Positions 7,736-16,283 of a stretch of DNA of 64,000 nt are shown here, piece after piece. The DNA comes from Desulfocarbo sp964620595. Lineage in GTDB: Bacteria; Desulfobacterota; Desulfarculia; Desulfarculales; Desulfarculaceae. The stretch's first letter is position 1. Every line of letters starts with the position of its first letter. A program made the translations under genes and the position numbers. The DNA is taken from the NCBI GenBank assembly GCA_964620595.1, contig CAZUHP010000007.1, positions 31,992-95,991 of the forward strand, written 5' to 3'. The notes beneath the pieces were generated by a model. It saw only the letters and a program-made list of their open reading frames with translations, was not told the DNA's origin and ran no database searches.

Positions 7736-9466
7736 ATGTTCAAGATTTTGCGCGTGAACATGACGGATCAGTCCGTCAAATTTGAAGACATTCCTGAACA
7801 GTACCAGGGCCTGGGGGGACGCGGTCTGACCTCCACCATCATAGCCAACGAGGTGGAGCCCACCTGCAACGCGGTGGGTCCCCTGAACAAGCTGGTCCTG
7901 GCCCCCGGGCTTTTGGGCGGCACCAACGCGGCCAACAGCGGGCGCATCTCGGTAGGTGGCAAAAGCCCGCTCACCGGCACCATAAAGGAATCCAACTCCG
8001 GCGGCCAGGCCGGCCAGTACCTGGCCAAGCTGGGTATCGCCGCCATCGTGGTGGAGGGTGATCCGCCGGCGGGCAAGCTTTTCAAGCTCATCGTGGGCAA
8101 GGACAAGGCCGAGGTGCAGCCGGCCGACGACCTCAAGGGCCTGGGCAACTACGACACGGTGGACAAGCTCAAGGCGGCCTTTGGCGAGAAGGTGGCCTAT
8201 GTCTCCATCGGCCAGGCCGGCGAGATGCTGCTGCCCGCGGCCAGCGTGGCCTTCACCGACCGGGAGCTGCGGCCCACCCGCCACGCGGGCCGCGGCGGCC
8301 TGGGCGCGGTCATGGGCTCCAAGGGGCTCAAGGCCATGGTCATCGACCCGGCTGGCGGCGAGATGGCCCCCATCGCCGACCCCGAGGCCTTCAAGGCCGC
8401 GGCCAAGCGCTTTGCCAAGGGCCTGGCCGACCACCCGGTCACCTCGGGCGGCCTGCCCAACTACGGCACCGACATCCTGATCAACATCCTCAACGAGGCC
8501 GGCGGCCTGCCCACCCGCAACTTCAGCGCCGGCCGCTTCGAGGGCGCGGAAAAGGTGTCCGGCGAGTCCCTGAACGCCATCACCCAGGAGCGCAAGGGCC
8601 AGGTCAGCCACGGCTGCATGAGCGGCTGCGTGATCCGCTGCTCGGGCATCTACCTGGACAAGAACGGCGCCTACCTGAGCAAGTGGCCCGAGTACGAGAC
8701 CGTTTGGGCCTGGGGCCCCAACTGCGGCATCGACGATTTGGACGCCATCGCCCAGATGGACCGCATGTGCGACGACTTCGGCCTGGACACCATCGAGACC
8801 GGCTGCGCCATGGCGGTGGCCATGGAGGGCGGCCTGCTCTCCTTTGGCGACGCCCAGGGCGCCCTGGACATCCTGGCCGAGGTGGGCAAGGGCTCGCCCC
8901 TGGGCCGCATCCTGGGTTCGGGCACCGCGGTGACCGGCAAGGTATTCGGCGTCAAGCGCGTGCCCGTGGTCAAGAACCAGAGCCTGCCCGCCTATGACCC
9001 TCGCGCGGTCAAGGGCGTGGGCGTCACCTACGCCACCACTCCCATGGGCGCCGACCACACTGCGGGCTACGCCGTGGCCACCAACATTCTGAAGGTGGGC
9101 GGCGACGTGGACCCGCTGAAGCCCGAGGGCCAGGCCGAGCTGTCCCGCGGCTTCCAGGTGGCCACCGCGGTCATCGACACCGTGGGCCTGTGCCTGTTCA
9201 TCGCCTTTGCCACCCTGGACAACCCCGACGCCAACCAGGCGGTGGCGGACATGGTCAACGCCAAGTACGGGCTCTCCCTCACCCCCGACGACGTGACCGC
9301 CCTGGGCCAGAAGGTGCTGGACACCGAGCTGGACTTCAACCGCCGCGCCGGCTTCAACCAGGCGGACGACCGCCTGCCCGACTTCTTCAAGCGGGAGACC
9401 CTGCCGCCCCACAACGTGGTCTTCGACGTGCCGGACAGCGACCTGGACAATACCCTCAAGTGGTAG
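7736..9466 (+). CDS. aor: Aldehyde:ferredoxin oxidoreductase (tungsten enzyme)
   Basis: A tungstopterin iron-sulfur enzyme that oxidises aldehydes to acids, or runs in reverse, with ferredoxin. The 576-residue length fits the family. The N-terminal domain has GLGGRGLTS and GGKSPLTGTIKESNSGG; the middle has the cluster motif CMSGCVIRC (about residues 294-302) and the C-terminal domain a further cysteine in VGLCLF. The gene has its own promoter, a strong ribosome site and a terminator. A MoaD-like gene follows, which suits a pterin enzyme. The aldehyde substrate is not predictable. Confidence 0.94.
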   Translation: MFKILRVNMTDQSVKFEDIPEQYQGLGGRGLTSTIIANEVEPTCNAVGPLNKLVLAPGLLGGTNAANSGRISVGGKSPLTGTIKESNSGGQAGQYLAKLGIAAIVVEGDPPAGKLFKLIVGKDKAEVQPADDLKGLGNYDTVDKLKAAFGEKVAYVSIGQAGEMLLPAASVAFTDRELRPTRHAGRGGLGAVMGSKGLKAMVIDPAGGEMAPIADPEAFKAAAKRFAKGLADHPVTSGGLPNYGTDILINILNEAGGLPTRNFSAGRFEGAEKVSGESLNAITQERKGQVSHGCMSGCVIRCSGIYLDKNGAYLSKWPEYETVWAWGPNCGIDDLDAIAQMDRMCDDFGLDTIETGCAMAVAMEGGLLSFGDAQGALDILAEVGKGSPLGRILGSGTAVTGKVFGVKRVPVVKNQSLPAYDPRAVKGVGVTYATTPMGADHTAGYAVATNILKVGGDVDPLKPEGQAELSRGFQVATAVIDTVGLCLFIAFATLDNPDANQAVADMVNAKYGLSLTPDDVTALGQKVLDTELDFNRRAGFNQADDRLPDFFKRETLPPHNVVFDVPDSDLDNTLKW

Positions 9467-9487
9467 CAGGATAGAGAGACCAGCCAG

Positions 9488-9520
9488 GCAGGGGAGCCCC
9501 GAGGGGTTCCCCTGCTTTTT
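9488..9520 (+). terminator. Intrinsic terminator after aor
   Basis: A roughly 12-bp stem (GGGGAGCCCC pairing with GGGGTTCCCC with one G-U pair, plus flanking GCA/TGC) and a GAG loop, followed by five T. Confidence 0.88.
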
Positions 9521-9592
9521 GCAGCCAAGGCGCCGGGCCAGGCAAGGGGGCGGGGGGACGGGGACGCGGCGCCAGGGGGTCAGGTCCGAGGC

Positions 9593-9898
9593 ATGCTCAT
9601 ATCGGTGAAGTTGGCGGGTCCCCTGCGCGAGACAGTGCAGGGCCATGACCACGGCGAGCTGCGCCTGGAGCTGGCCGCGGGAACCACCGTGGCCGGCGCG
9701 GTGGAGGCCATGGGCCTGGAGGGCCGGGTGCGCATGCTGCTCTTGAACGGCCGGCCGCTCCTCCACGACCAGGAGTTGAAAGAGGGCGACCGCCTTTTCC
9801 TCCTGCCGCCGGAGCTGGCCTACAACATGTACGTGGCCACCGGTTTCCTGAGCCCCATGGCCCGGGAGGAGATCCGCCGCCAGCGCGGAGACGACTGA
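9593..9898 (+). CDS. MoaD/ThiS-like protein without a C-terminal Gly-Gly
   Basis: A 101-residue beta-grasp protein: MLISVKLAGPL start, a LAAGTTVAGAVEAMGL helix region, MLLLNGRPL and EGDRLFLLPP. These are the landmarks of MoaD/ThiS sulfur carriers, but the chain does not end in the Gly-Gly needed for adenylation and thiocarboxylation. It continues about 28 residues past the usual end with an Arg-rich tail. It may therefore be a structural or regulatory subunit for the neighbouring tungsten enzyme. It lies after the aor terminator and converges on the second MoaD-like gene. Confidence 0.7.
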   Translation: MLISVKLAGPLRETVQGHDHGELRLELAAGTTVAGAVEAMGLEGRVRMLLLNGRPLLHDQELKEGDRLFLLPPELAYNMYVATGFLSPMAREEIRRQRGDD

Positions 9899-9905
9899 CG
9901 CCAGT

Positions 9906-10007
9906 CCCCCTGGCCGCCCCCGCCCCCGGGGCTCGCCGTCGCCTCCGTCGCCCCCCGTCGCCCCCGCCCCCCCGTCGCCCCCGTCGCCCCCGCCCCCCCG
10001 TCGCCCC
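9906..10007. repeat. C-rich (GTCGCCCCC) repeat tract
   Basis: About 100 bases between two convergent MoaD-like genes consist almost only of runs of five to seven C separated by GTCG or G. On the minus strand this is the CGAC-GGGGGG repeat. It reaches the stop codon of the minus-strand gene. Confidence 0.85.
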
Positions 10008-10247
10008 CTAGCCGCCCCCCACCGCGGGGAACAGCCCCACCCGGTCGCCGTCCTTCAACAGGCTGTCCTTGGCCGCGGCCTTGCCGTTCAGCATCACTAT
10101 CTTCACCTCCTCGGGCGGGATGCCCAAGGAGGCGATGAGCCCCAACACGCTCAACTCCGGGGCGGGGTCCACCTGTAGCCCGCTCAGGGGGTCGTAGCCG
10201 GGCACATAGGGACGCAGGGCGGAACTCAGCTTCACCGATATGGCCAT
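10008..10247 (-). CDS. MoaD/ThiS-family sulfur carrier with C-terminal Gly-Gly
   Basis: A 79-residue ubiquitin-like protein with MAISVKLSSALR at the start, MLNGKAAAKDSLL in the middle, and GDRVGLFPAVGGG as the last residues. The exposed Gly-Gly end can be activated by a MoeB/ThiF-type enzyme, so this could donate sulfur for molybdopterin or tungstopterin. Its ATG starts just after the stop of the CoA-transferase gene, so the two are translated from one message. It pairs convergently with the other MoaD-like gene next to aor. Confidence 0.8.
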   Translation of the reverse strand: MAISVKLSSALRPYVPGYDPLSGLQVDPAPELSVLGLIASLGIPPEEVKIVMLNGKAAAKDSLLKDGDRVGLFPAVGGG

Positions 10248-10249
10248 GG

Positions 10250-11398
10250 TCAGGACTCCAGCTCTTGGAGGATGGTCTGGCGGTGGGCGTCCAGCTCGGG
10301 CGCGGGCGGCCGGGTGGGCGGGTCGGCAAAGGCCGAGAGCTTGATGGGGTTGCCCGCCACGGTGAAGCCGCTCCCGTCTTGGCCCTCCACCTGCACCAGC
10401 ATGTTGCGCGCCGCCACCTGGGGGTCGGCCGCCACCTGGGCCAGGTCGTTGATGGGGCCGCAGGGCACCCCGGCCTCGCCCAGCGCCTCCAGCCAGTGCG
10501 CCACCGCGCCGCCGGCCAGGGCCTCCTCCAGCTCGGCCTTGAGCGCGGCCTGGTTCTGGGTGCGCTTGGCGTTGTCCGCGAAGCGGGGGTCTTGGGCCAG
10601 GCCGGGCCGGTCCAGCACCTGGCAGAGCCGGGCGAACAGGCGGTCGTTGCCCGCGCAGATCACCAGCCAGCCGTCCGCCGCCCTAAAGGCGTCAAAGGGG
10701 GTGATGGAGGGATGGCGCGCGCCCAGGGGGCCTGGGGGGCGGCCCTCGGCAGCCAGGCGGGCCAGGCCGTTCTCCAGGATGGCCACCTGGCAATCCAGCA
10801 TGGCCACGTCCACCAGCATGCCCTGGCCGGTGCGCTCCCTGTGGAACAGGGCGCTGGCGATGCCCACCGCGGCGTAGAGCCCGGCCGTGATGTCGCCGAT
10901 GGAGGTGCCCACCCGGGTGGGCGGGCCGCCGGGCTGGCCGGTGAGGCTCATGATGCCGCCCATGGCCTGGATCACCAGGTCATAGGCCGGCTGCGCGGCC
11001 CGGGGGCCGCTCTGGCCGAAGCCGGAGAGCGCGGCGTAGATGAGGCGGGGGTGGCGCTGGTGGAGCTGGGGCCAGCCCAGGCCCAGGCGCTCCATGGTGC
11101 CGGGGCGGAAGTTCTCCACCAGCACATCGGCCCGTTCCAAAAGGCGCAGGAACAAGGCCCGGTCGCTGGGGTCCTTGAGGTCCAGGGCGATGCTCTCCTT
11201 GCCCCGGTTCAGGGAGAGGAAATAGGCCGAGCGGCCCTGGATGAAGGGACCGTACTGGCGGGAGTCGTCGCCTGCGGGCGGGGCTTCCACCTTGATGACC
11301 CGGGCGCCCAACTCGGCCAGCACCATGGTGCAGAAAGGCCCGGCCAGAACCCTGGTGAGGTCCAGCACCATGACGCCCTTGAGTGCTCCTGGCTGCAT
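10250..11398 (-). CDS. CaiB/BaiF-family (class III) CoA-transferase
   Basis: A 382-residue protein of the formyl-CoA/crotonobetainyl-CoA transferase family, which moves CoA between carboxylic acids. Landmarks: LDLTRVLAGPF near the start, VIKVEAP, NRGKESIALDLK, VLVENFRPG, the catalytic aspartate in VAMLDCQVAILEN, and a C-terminal GEAGVPCGPINDL. The start MQPGALKGVM at 11398 is chosen over a longer frame because the extra residues are proline-rich sequence read from a G-rich intergenic tract. It precedes a MoaD-like gene with almost no gap. The acid substrate is unknown. Confidence 0.88.
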   Translation of the reverse strand: MQPGALKGVMVLDLTRVLAGPFCTMVLAELGARVIKVEAPPAGDDSRQYGPFIQGRSAYFLSLNRGKESIALDLKDPSDRALFLRLLERADVLVENFRPGTMERLGLGWPQLHQRHPRLIYAALSGFGQSGPRAAQPAYDLVIQAMGGIMSLTGQPGGPPTRVGTSIGDITAGLYAAVGIASALFHRERTGQGMLVDVAMLDCQVAILENGLARLAAEGRPPGPLGARHPSITPFDAFRAADGWLVICAGNDRLFARLCQVLDRPGLAQDPRFADNAKRTQNQAALKAELEEALAGGAVAHWLEALGEAGVPCGPINDLAQVAADPQVAARNMLVQVEGQDGSGFTVAGNPIKLSAFADPPTRPPAPELDAHRQTILQELES

Positions 11399-11460
11399 GC
11401 CTGGCCTCCTGGTTAGGGGGTGTGTCTCCACTCTAGCCCAGCCCAAGGCAAGGGGGCAAG

Positions 11461-11487
11461 GCGGGGGGCGGGGGGCGGGGGGAGGCG
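11461..11487. repeat. G-rich tract upstream of the CoA-transferase
   Basis: Three C-G6 units and related G runs lie between the divergent CoA-transferase and ATP-grasp genes. They lack the CGA spacer of the other tracts but have the same G-run character. Confidence 0.5.
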
Positions 11488-11559
11488 GCAAGCGGGGTGA
11501 AGCAGGGTGCGCTTGAGGCGGGCGGGCCGGCGGCCTATACTGGCGGGCGGAGGTGGCGT

Positions 11560-12429
11560 ATGCCGGCCAAGGTGGTCAGCTATCATCCCTTGATCGAGGC
11601 AGCGGACAACCGGCTGCTGGTTTCCCAGCGCCCCCTGGACACTGGCGACCGGCAGGCGGTGGCCGGGGCGGCGGCGGTGGTGCTGCCCCATTTGTGCCGG
11701 CGCGATCTCTATGAACTGGTGACCGGCCTGGACAAGCCCCACTTCCCCCGCCAGGCCGCCCGCCTGGCCTATGACGGCAAGGTGGGGGCCCTGCGCCTCT
11801 TCGCCCGCCTGGGCCTGCCCCAGCCCCGGGGCCTGGAGTTCGCCTCCCTGGAGGAAGCAGTGGCCGCCTGGCGCGGTGGGCAGTTGGCCGCGGCTGGCCT
11901 GGAGCCGCCGGTGGTGGCCAAGGGCGCGGGCGGGGGCATGGGCGACAACGTGTTCCTGGTGCATGACGCCGGCGAGCTGGCCGGCCTGGCCGGGCGGCTG
12001 GACACCACCTGTGCCCACGGGCCCGCGGGCCTGGTTTTGCAGGAGTACGTGGAGACCGGCGGCCGTGACTGCCGGGTGGTGTTCATCGGCGCCTGGCAGG
12101 ATGCCTTCTGGCGCCAGGGGCCGGCGGGCGGCTTCCGGGCAAACCTGAGCCAGGGCGGCCGGGTGGTGCGGGACCAGGACCCGGACGGCCTGGCGCGGGC
12201 CCTGGCCCTGGCCCGGAGGCTGCGCCGGGCCGCGGAGCTGGACGTGGCCGCGGTGGACCTGTTGGTGCCGCCGGCCGGGGAGCCGCTCCTTTTGGAGATA
12301 AACCACTACTTCGGGCGCGAGGCCCTGGGCGGCGGCCGGGCCTTTCGGCGGCTCTACTTCGCGGCGGTGCAGGAATGGCTGAGGGGCCTGGGCCTGGACC
12401 CCGGCCTGGTGCGCCTGGTGGAGGAGTAG
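11560..12429 (+). CDS. ATP-grasp (RimK-like) ligase
   Basis: A 289-residue protein with ATP-grasp features: VVAKGAGGGMGDNVFLV in the ATP-binding subdomain, LQEYVETGGRDCRVVFIG in the middle, and the metal-binding LLLEINHYFGRE near the C-terminus. This layout resembles RimK-type carboxylate-amine ligases, but the substrate is unknown. The ATG at 11560 has GGAGG about six bases upstream, which favours it over a frame opening 21 codons earlier. Its 3' end converges on the CobA-like gene. Confidence 0.72.
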   Translation: MPAKVVSYHPLIEAADNRLLVSQRPLDTGDRQAVAGAAAVVLPHLCRRDLYELVTGLDKPHFPRQAARLAYDGKVGALRLFARLGLPQPRGLEFASLEEAVAAWRGGQLAAAGLEPPVVAKGAGGGMGDNVFLVHDAGELAGLAGRLDTTCAHGPAGLVLQEYVETGGRDCRVVFIGAWQDAFWRQGPAGGFRANLSQGGRVVRDQDPDGLARALALARRLRRAAELDVAAVDLLVPPAGEPLLLEINHYFGREALGGGRAFRRLYFAAVQEWLRGLGLDPGLVRLVEE

Positions 12430-12448
12430 GCCGGGGGGCCGGCCGGGC

Positions 12449-13012
12449 TCAGTACTCGATGCCGCGCCGGGCCACGTGGCCGGAGTAGTAGGGGTGCTTG
12501 CGCTGCACGAACTCGGTCACGTAATCGGCGCCGGCCCGTATCTCCGGGGCGGCGTCCGCCCCGCTCATCACCAGCTCGGTCTTGCCCCGGCAAAGGTCCA
12601 TGAGGTCCAGTATCTGGGACTTTTGCAGCACGTTGAAGATGACGGTGTTCAATATCTCGTCGCAGATCAACAGCTCCACCCCCTCCTTCACCGCCTGGCG
12701 GGCGAAGTAGAGGGCGGTCTCGGCGTGCTCGTAGTGGATGCTGGTGGGCCCCTTGGAGAGAATGAAGGGATGGTGGCCGGGACAGCGGTAGGAGACATTG
12801 GGTATGTCCGCCAGGATGCGGGCCTCGCTGGAGTCGCCACCCTTCATGAACTGGGACCACACCACCCTCAGGCCGGCTCCTGAGGCCCGGACGGCCAAGC
12901 CGATGCAGCGGGAGGTCTTGCCCACGCCCGGGCCGTAGCAGACATGGATCAGGCCATAGCGTTCCCGGTGCAGTATACCCGAGCGTTCCTGGGGGTAGTA
13001 GACTGGTTTCAT
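12449..13012 (-). CDS. CobA/BtuR-family corrinoid adenosyltransferase paralogue
   Basis: A 187-residue P-loop protein of the cob(I)alamin adenosyltransferase family. The nucleotide loop reads CYGPGVGKTSR, whereas standard CobA has GNGKGKTT, so two loop residues differ. FMKGGDSSEARIL, LLICDEILNTVIF and LVMSGADAAPEI keep the family frame. It may be a specialised adenosyltransferase or a regulatory paralogue. The start at 13012 (MKPVYYPQER) is preferred to an upstream extension. It diverges from a canonical CobA gene 123 bases away. Confidence 0.75.
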   Translation of the reverse strand: MKPVYYPQERSGILHRERYGLIHVCYGPGVGKTSRCIGLAVRASGAGLRVVWSQFMKGGDSSEARILADIPNVSYRCPGHHPFILSKGPTSIHYEHAETALYFARQAVKEGVELLICDEILNTVIFNVLQKSQILDLMDLCRGKTELVMSGADAAPEIRAGADYVTEFVQRKHPYYSGHVARRGIEY

Positions 13013-13135
13013 GCAATCATCCAGAGGGATGGGGTTAGAGGGGCCGCAACCGGCCCCAATTATGACATCTTTCCGGCCGAAGGCAAGCATCGCGGAGATG
13101 GCGGCCAGCGGGCGGCACAGGAAGGAGCGCTGAAC

Positions 13136-13660
13136 ATGGCCAGGCGGCAGGGGCTGGTGATGATCAACACCGGCAATGGCAAGGGCAAGACCACGGCCGC
13201 CCTGGGGGCCGCCCTGCGCGCGGCGGGCCAGGGGCTGAAGGTGCTCATTCTCCAGTTCATCAAGGGAGGCGCCACCTACGGGGAGTTGAAGGGGGTCGGC
13301 TATTTACCCGGGGTGGAGATACGCCCCTTGGGGCTGGGCCTGATCGGAGACGATGACGACTTGGCGCCGCACCGGGACAAGGCGCGCCAGGGCTGGGACC
13401 TGGCCCGGCGGGAGGTGCTGGCCGGTGACTGGGACCTGGTGGTGCTGGACGAGCTGTGCGTGGCCATGCACTATGGCTTCGTTTCCCTGGAGGAGGTGTC
13501 GGCGCTCCTCCGGGAAAGGCCGGCCGAGTTGATCCTGGTTATCACCGGGCGCTATTGTCCCGAGGCCCTGTTGGCCCAGGCGGACACGGTGACCCGCATG
13601 CAGGCGGTCAAGCACCACCTGGACCAGGGCCTGACCAGCCAGGCGGGGGTGGAGTACTAG
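13136..13660 (+). CDS. cobO: Cob(I)alamin adenosyltransferase
   Basis: It adds the adenosyl group of ATP to reduced corrinoids. The 174-residue protein has the diagnostic INTGNGKGKTTAALG loop near the start, LILQFIKGG, a central VVLDELCVAMHYG strand and LVITGR near the C-terminus. The ATG at 13136 has an AGGAGC site about nine bases upstream. It is divergent from the CobA-like paralogue and overlaps the stop of the PurM-like gene on the other strand by four bases. It fits the strong corrinoid content of the window. Confidence 0.92.
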   Translation: MARRQGLVMINTGNGKGKTTAALGAALRAAGQGLKVLILQFIKGGATYGELKGVGYLPGVEIRPLGLGLIGDDDDLAPHRDKARQGWDLARREVLAGDWDLVVLDELCVAMHYGFVSLEEVSALLRERPAELILVITGRYCPEALLAQADTVTRMQAVKHHLDQGLTSQAGVEY

Positions 13661-14655
13661 GAGGCGGCGTCCGGCTGGTGCCGGATGCCGGTTATGGCCT
13701 GGCGCCGGAAGTCGAACAATATCTCGCGCTGGCCGGCCGCGGACAGGCGCACCACCGGCTCGGCGATGACCTCGCCAATGGCGGCGGCGGCCAGGCCCCG
13801 CTCGGCAAAGAGGCGGAGCACCCGGGAGCAATCACCGGGGCTGACCGACAGCACGAAGCCGTAGCTCATGAAGGACAGGAGCCAATCCTCCCACTCCAGG
13901 CCCTGGGGACGGGGCAGGGTCAACAGGTCGATCTCGGCGCCCACCCCGGAATTCTCCATCATGATGGCCGCGGTGCCCACCAGGCCGGCGTTGGATACGT
14001 CCTTGGCCGCCCGGGCCAGGCCCTGCTCGGCGATGAGCGGCATGATCTCCAGGCGCTCCTTGAGTTCCTCCGCGCTCTTGCCGCTGTTGGCGTCCCAGCT
14101 TTTCACCGAGCGGCAGCCCGGCTGGCCCCGGAGGTCCACCGCCACCACCAGCACCTCTCCCGGCCGGGCCAGGTGGCTGCGCAGTAGCGCCTGGGCCTGG
14201 CCCAGGATGGCCACCGACAGGGCGGGCTGGGCCGGGGGGGCGTCGGGGTGCAGGTGGCCGCCCACCATGGGCACCCCTAGCTTGCGGCAGCCCTTGGCAA
14301 TGCCCGCCACCACCTGGGCCCGCTGCTCCGCCTCCCCGCTGGCCAGCACGTTGACCATGGCCAGGGGGCGGCCGCCCATGGAGTAGATGTCGTTGACCGT
14401 GACCATGACCGCGGCCTTGCCCGCCGCGTAGGGCTCGTTGAGCAAGAGCCCGGTCATGATGCCGTCGCAGGCCAGGAGCAGGTAGTGGTCGCCATGGGGG
14501 ATCACTGCGGCGTCGTCCCCGTAGTTGGGGAGTTGGGGGCCGGGCACGCCTTCCAGCACCAGCTCGCGGAAAACCTCGGCAATGGGCTCCTTGCGCTGAA
14601 GACCGGGATAGGCGCGCAACCTGCCGGCTATCTCCGTGAGGTCCAGCTTGGCCAT
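13657..14655 (-). CDS. AIR synthase (PurM)-like protein, Sll0787 type
   Basis: A 332-residue ATP-binding protein of the PurM/SelD/HypE fold: PNYGDDAAVIP, NDIYSMGGRPLAMVNV, GGHLHPDAP and DVSNAGLVGTAAIM. Purine PurM is usually longer in context and found with pur genes, none of which are here. The resemblance and the neighbouring radical SAM-acetyltransferase gene point to the Sll0787/MSMEG-associated family of the Nit1C cluster; that family assignment is from memory of the family, not a search. The start at 14655 is MAKLDLTEIAGRL. It is the last gene of a minus-strand run. Confidence 0.7.
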   Translation of the reverse strand: MAKLDLTEIAGRLRAYPGLQRKEPIAEVFRELVLEGVPGPQLPNYGDDAAVIPHGDHYLLLACDGIMTGLLLNEPYAAGKAAVMVTVNDIYSMGGRPLAMVNVLASGEAEQRAQVVAGIAKGCRKLGVPMVGGHLHPDAPPAQPALSVAILGQAQALLRSHLARPGEVLVVAVDLRGQPGCRSVKSWDANSGKSAEELKERLEIMPLIAEQGLARAAKDVSNAGLVGTAAIMMENSGVGAEIDLLTLPRPQGLEWEDWLLSFMSYGFVLSVSPGDCSRVLRLFAERGLAAAAIGEVIAEPVVRLSAAGQREILFDFRRQAITGIRHQPDAAS

Positions 14656-14678
14656 GGGGGTAATGCTCTCCTTTTTCC

Positions 14679-16202
14679 TCACACCCGGTCCAGATCGGCC
14701 TGCATGAGCTGATGGGAATGGCCCAGAAGCTCGAAGGGCTCGCCCACCCGCCACCAGCCCAAGCGCTCGAACCAGCGCACGTTGCGCCGCTGGATGGTGG
14801 CGGTGAACTTGGTGCAGCGGCGGCGCTTGACCGTGCGCATGGCCTCGCGCACCAGTCCCTCCCCCGCTCCGGTGGCCCGCTCCCGGCGTACCACGGCCAG
14901 GCGCCCCCCCACCCAGTGGCCCTGGCTGTCGGCCACCGGAAACACCCGCACCGTGCCCACCACCTCCCGGCCCCTGAGCGCCACCAGGTGGATGCTGCGC
15001 GGGTCCTCGGCGTCCTGGTCGCTCTCCTGGAAAAGGCCCTGCTCCTCCACGAAGACCTGGCGGCGGATGGCAAAGGCGGCCTGGCGCTCGGCCTCGGTGC
15101 GGGCGGGCAGGAAGACCAGCTCGGCCGGGGGCAGCTCCCAGGCCGCGATGGCCGAGCAGGCCCCGCAGCGCACGCAGCCGGCCCGGCAGGCCGCGGCGGA
15201 GAGCCCCCGGGATTGGAGGATCAGGGCCAACTCGGCATAGAGTCGCTTCATCAGCCCGGGCGGGGGTGGCTCGGCCCCGGCCAGACGCGAGCCGGGAATG
15301 GGCCTCAGCGGCACCAGGAAGGGATAGACCCCCAGCTCCGCCAGGAAGCGGCAACCCTCGAGCAGGGACTCGGGGCTCTCCCCCAGGCCGGCCAGGAGGA
15401 AGCTGGACACCTGGTTGGGGCCGAACACCTCCACTGCCCGGCGCCAGGCCCCTTGGAAGGCGGCCAGGCCCAGGGCGGCCTTGGCCGGGGCCTGGCGGGC
15501 CAGGACCTGGGGGTCGAAGCTCTCGATGTGGATGCCCACCGTGTCCACCCCCGCCTCCTTGAGCCGGGCCAGGTCCTCGCCCTTTGGAGGCGGCATGAAC
15601 TGGGCATGCACCGGCAGGCCGCTGGCCTTTTTTATGGCCCGGGCGCACTCGGCCAGAAACGGCAGCTCGCTGCCCGGGGGGGCGGCGCTGCCGGTGGTCA
15701 GCACCACCTGGCGCACCCCGTCCAGCTCCCGGGCGGCGGCCGCCACCTCGGCCAGTTGGGCCGGGCTCTTGCGGGCCAGGGTGCGGCCCGCTTGCAGGGA
15801 AAGCTCGATGCCGCAGAAGGCACAGCGTTGGGGCGAGTTCCAGAACACGCATTTCTGCAAGACCGTGCTGGCCAGGCAATCGCGCCCGTGCAGCAGGGCT
15901 ATCTGGTGGTAGGGCACCCCTTCTTCGGTGCGGCGGGCATAGAAGCGCGGCGGGCGCGGGACCTCCACCGGCAGCAAGGGGCGGTCCTTCTGGTAGAGCA
16001 GGGCATGGCCGTTCTCCCGGCCCAGGCGGTAGGGCGAGCGCGCCACAAAGGGGCTCTGGGTGGGGGCGTTCACCGCGAATCCATCCAGGGTGAACGCCCC
16101 GCCCTCGGCCGGACCGGCACCTCCCCGGCGGGAGCCGATATCCTGCGCCACCTTCAGTCCCAGGCTCTGCAGGTCAGCTATGATCTCGCCTGTGTCTGGC
16201 AT
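14679..16202 (-). CDS. Radical SAM protein fused to a GNAT acetyltransferase
   Basis: A two-domain protein of about 507 residues. Residues 95-350 form a radical SAM barrel whose cluster motif reads CVFWNSPQRCAFC, spacing CX8CX2C rather than CX3CX2C, followed by VVLTTGSAAPPG and HIESFDP. A CRAGCVRCGAC segment near 345 could bind a second cluster. Residues 370-500 are a GNAT domain (AIRRQVFVEEQGLF, GTVRVFPV, GAGEGLVREAMR, WFERLGWWRVGEPF). In the Nit1C cluster these are separate MSMEG_0568- and MSMEG_0567-type proteins, so this is a fusion. Start ATG 16202; a GTG nine bases upstream is possible. Confidence 0.75.
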   Translation of the reverse strand: MPDTGEIIADLQSLGLKVAQDIGSRRGGAGPAEGGAFTLDGFAVNAPTQSPFVARSPYRLGRENGHALLYQKDRPLLPVEVPRPPRFYARRTEEGVPYHQIALLHGRDCLASTVLQKCVFWNSPQRCAFCGIELSLQAGRTLARKSPAQLAEVAAAARELDGVRQVVLTTGSAAPPGSELPFLAECARAIKKASGLPVHAQFMPPPKGEDLARLKEAGVDTVGIHIESFDPQVLARQAPAKAALGLAAFQGAWRRAVEVFGPNQVSSFLLAGLGESPESLLEGCRFLAELGVYPFLVPLRPIPGSRLAGAEPPPPGLMKRLYAELALILQSRGLSAAACRAGCVRCGACSAIAAWELPPAELVFLPARTEAERQAAFAIRRQVFVEEQGLFQESDQDAEDPRSIHLVALRGREVVGTVRVFPVADSQGHWVGGRLAVVRRERATGAGEGLVREAMRTVKRRRCTKFTATIQRRNVRWFERLGWWRVGEPFELLGHSHQLMQADLDRV

Positions 16203-16283
16203 TACTCCCACCCGCAGGGCTCGCGCCCCGCCCGCACAGGTTGCGCCGGCATGTCCGCCCCGGCCGGGGGCGGGCGGTTTCTC

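Noticed and set aside
7628..9766. Long antisense frame across the AOR gene
   Set aside because: High-GC shadow of a clear gene on the other strand; His/Gly/Ala-rich with no domain.
13657..15879. One 740-residue protein joining two regions
   Set aside because: The PurM-like start at 14655 has a good N-terminus; the upstream part is the shadow of the radical SAM gene.
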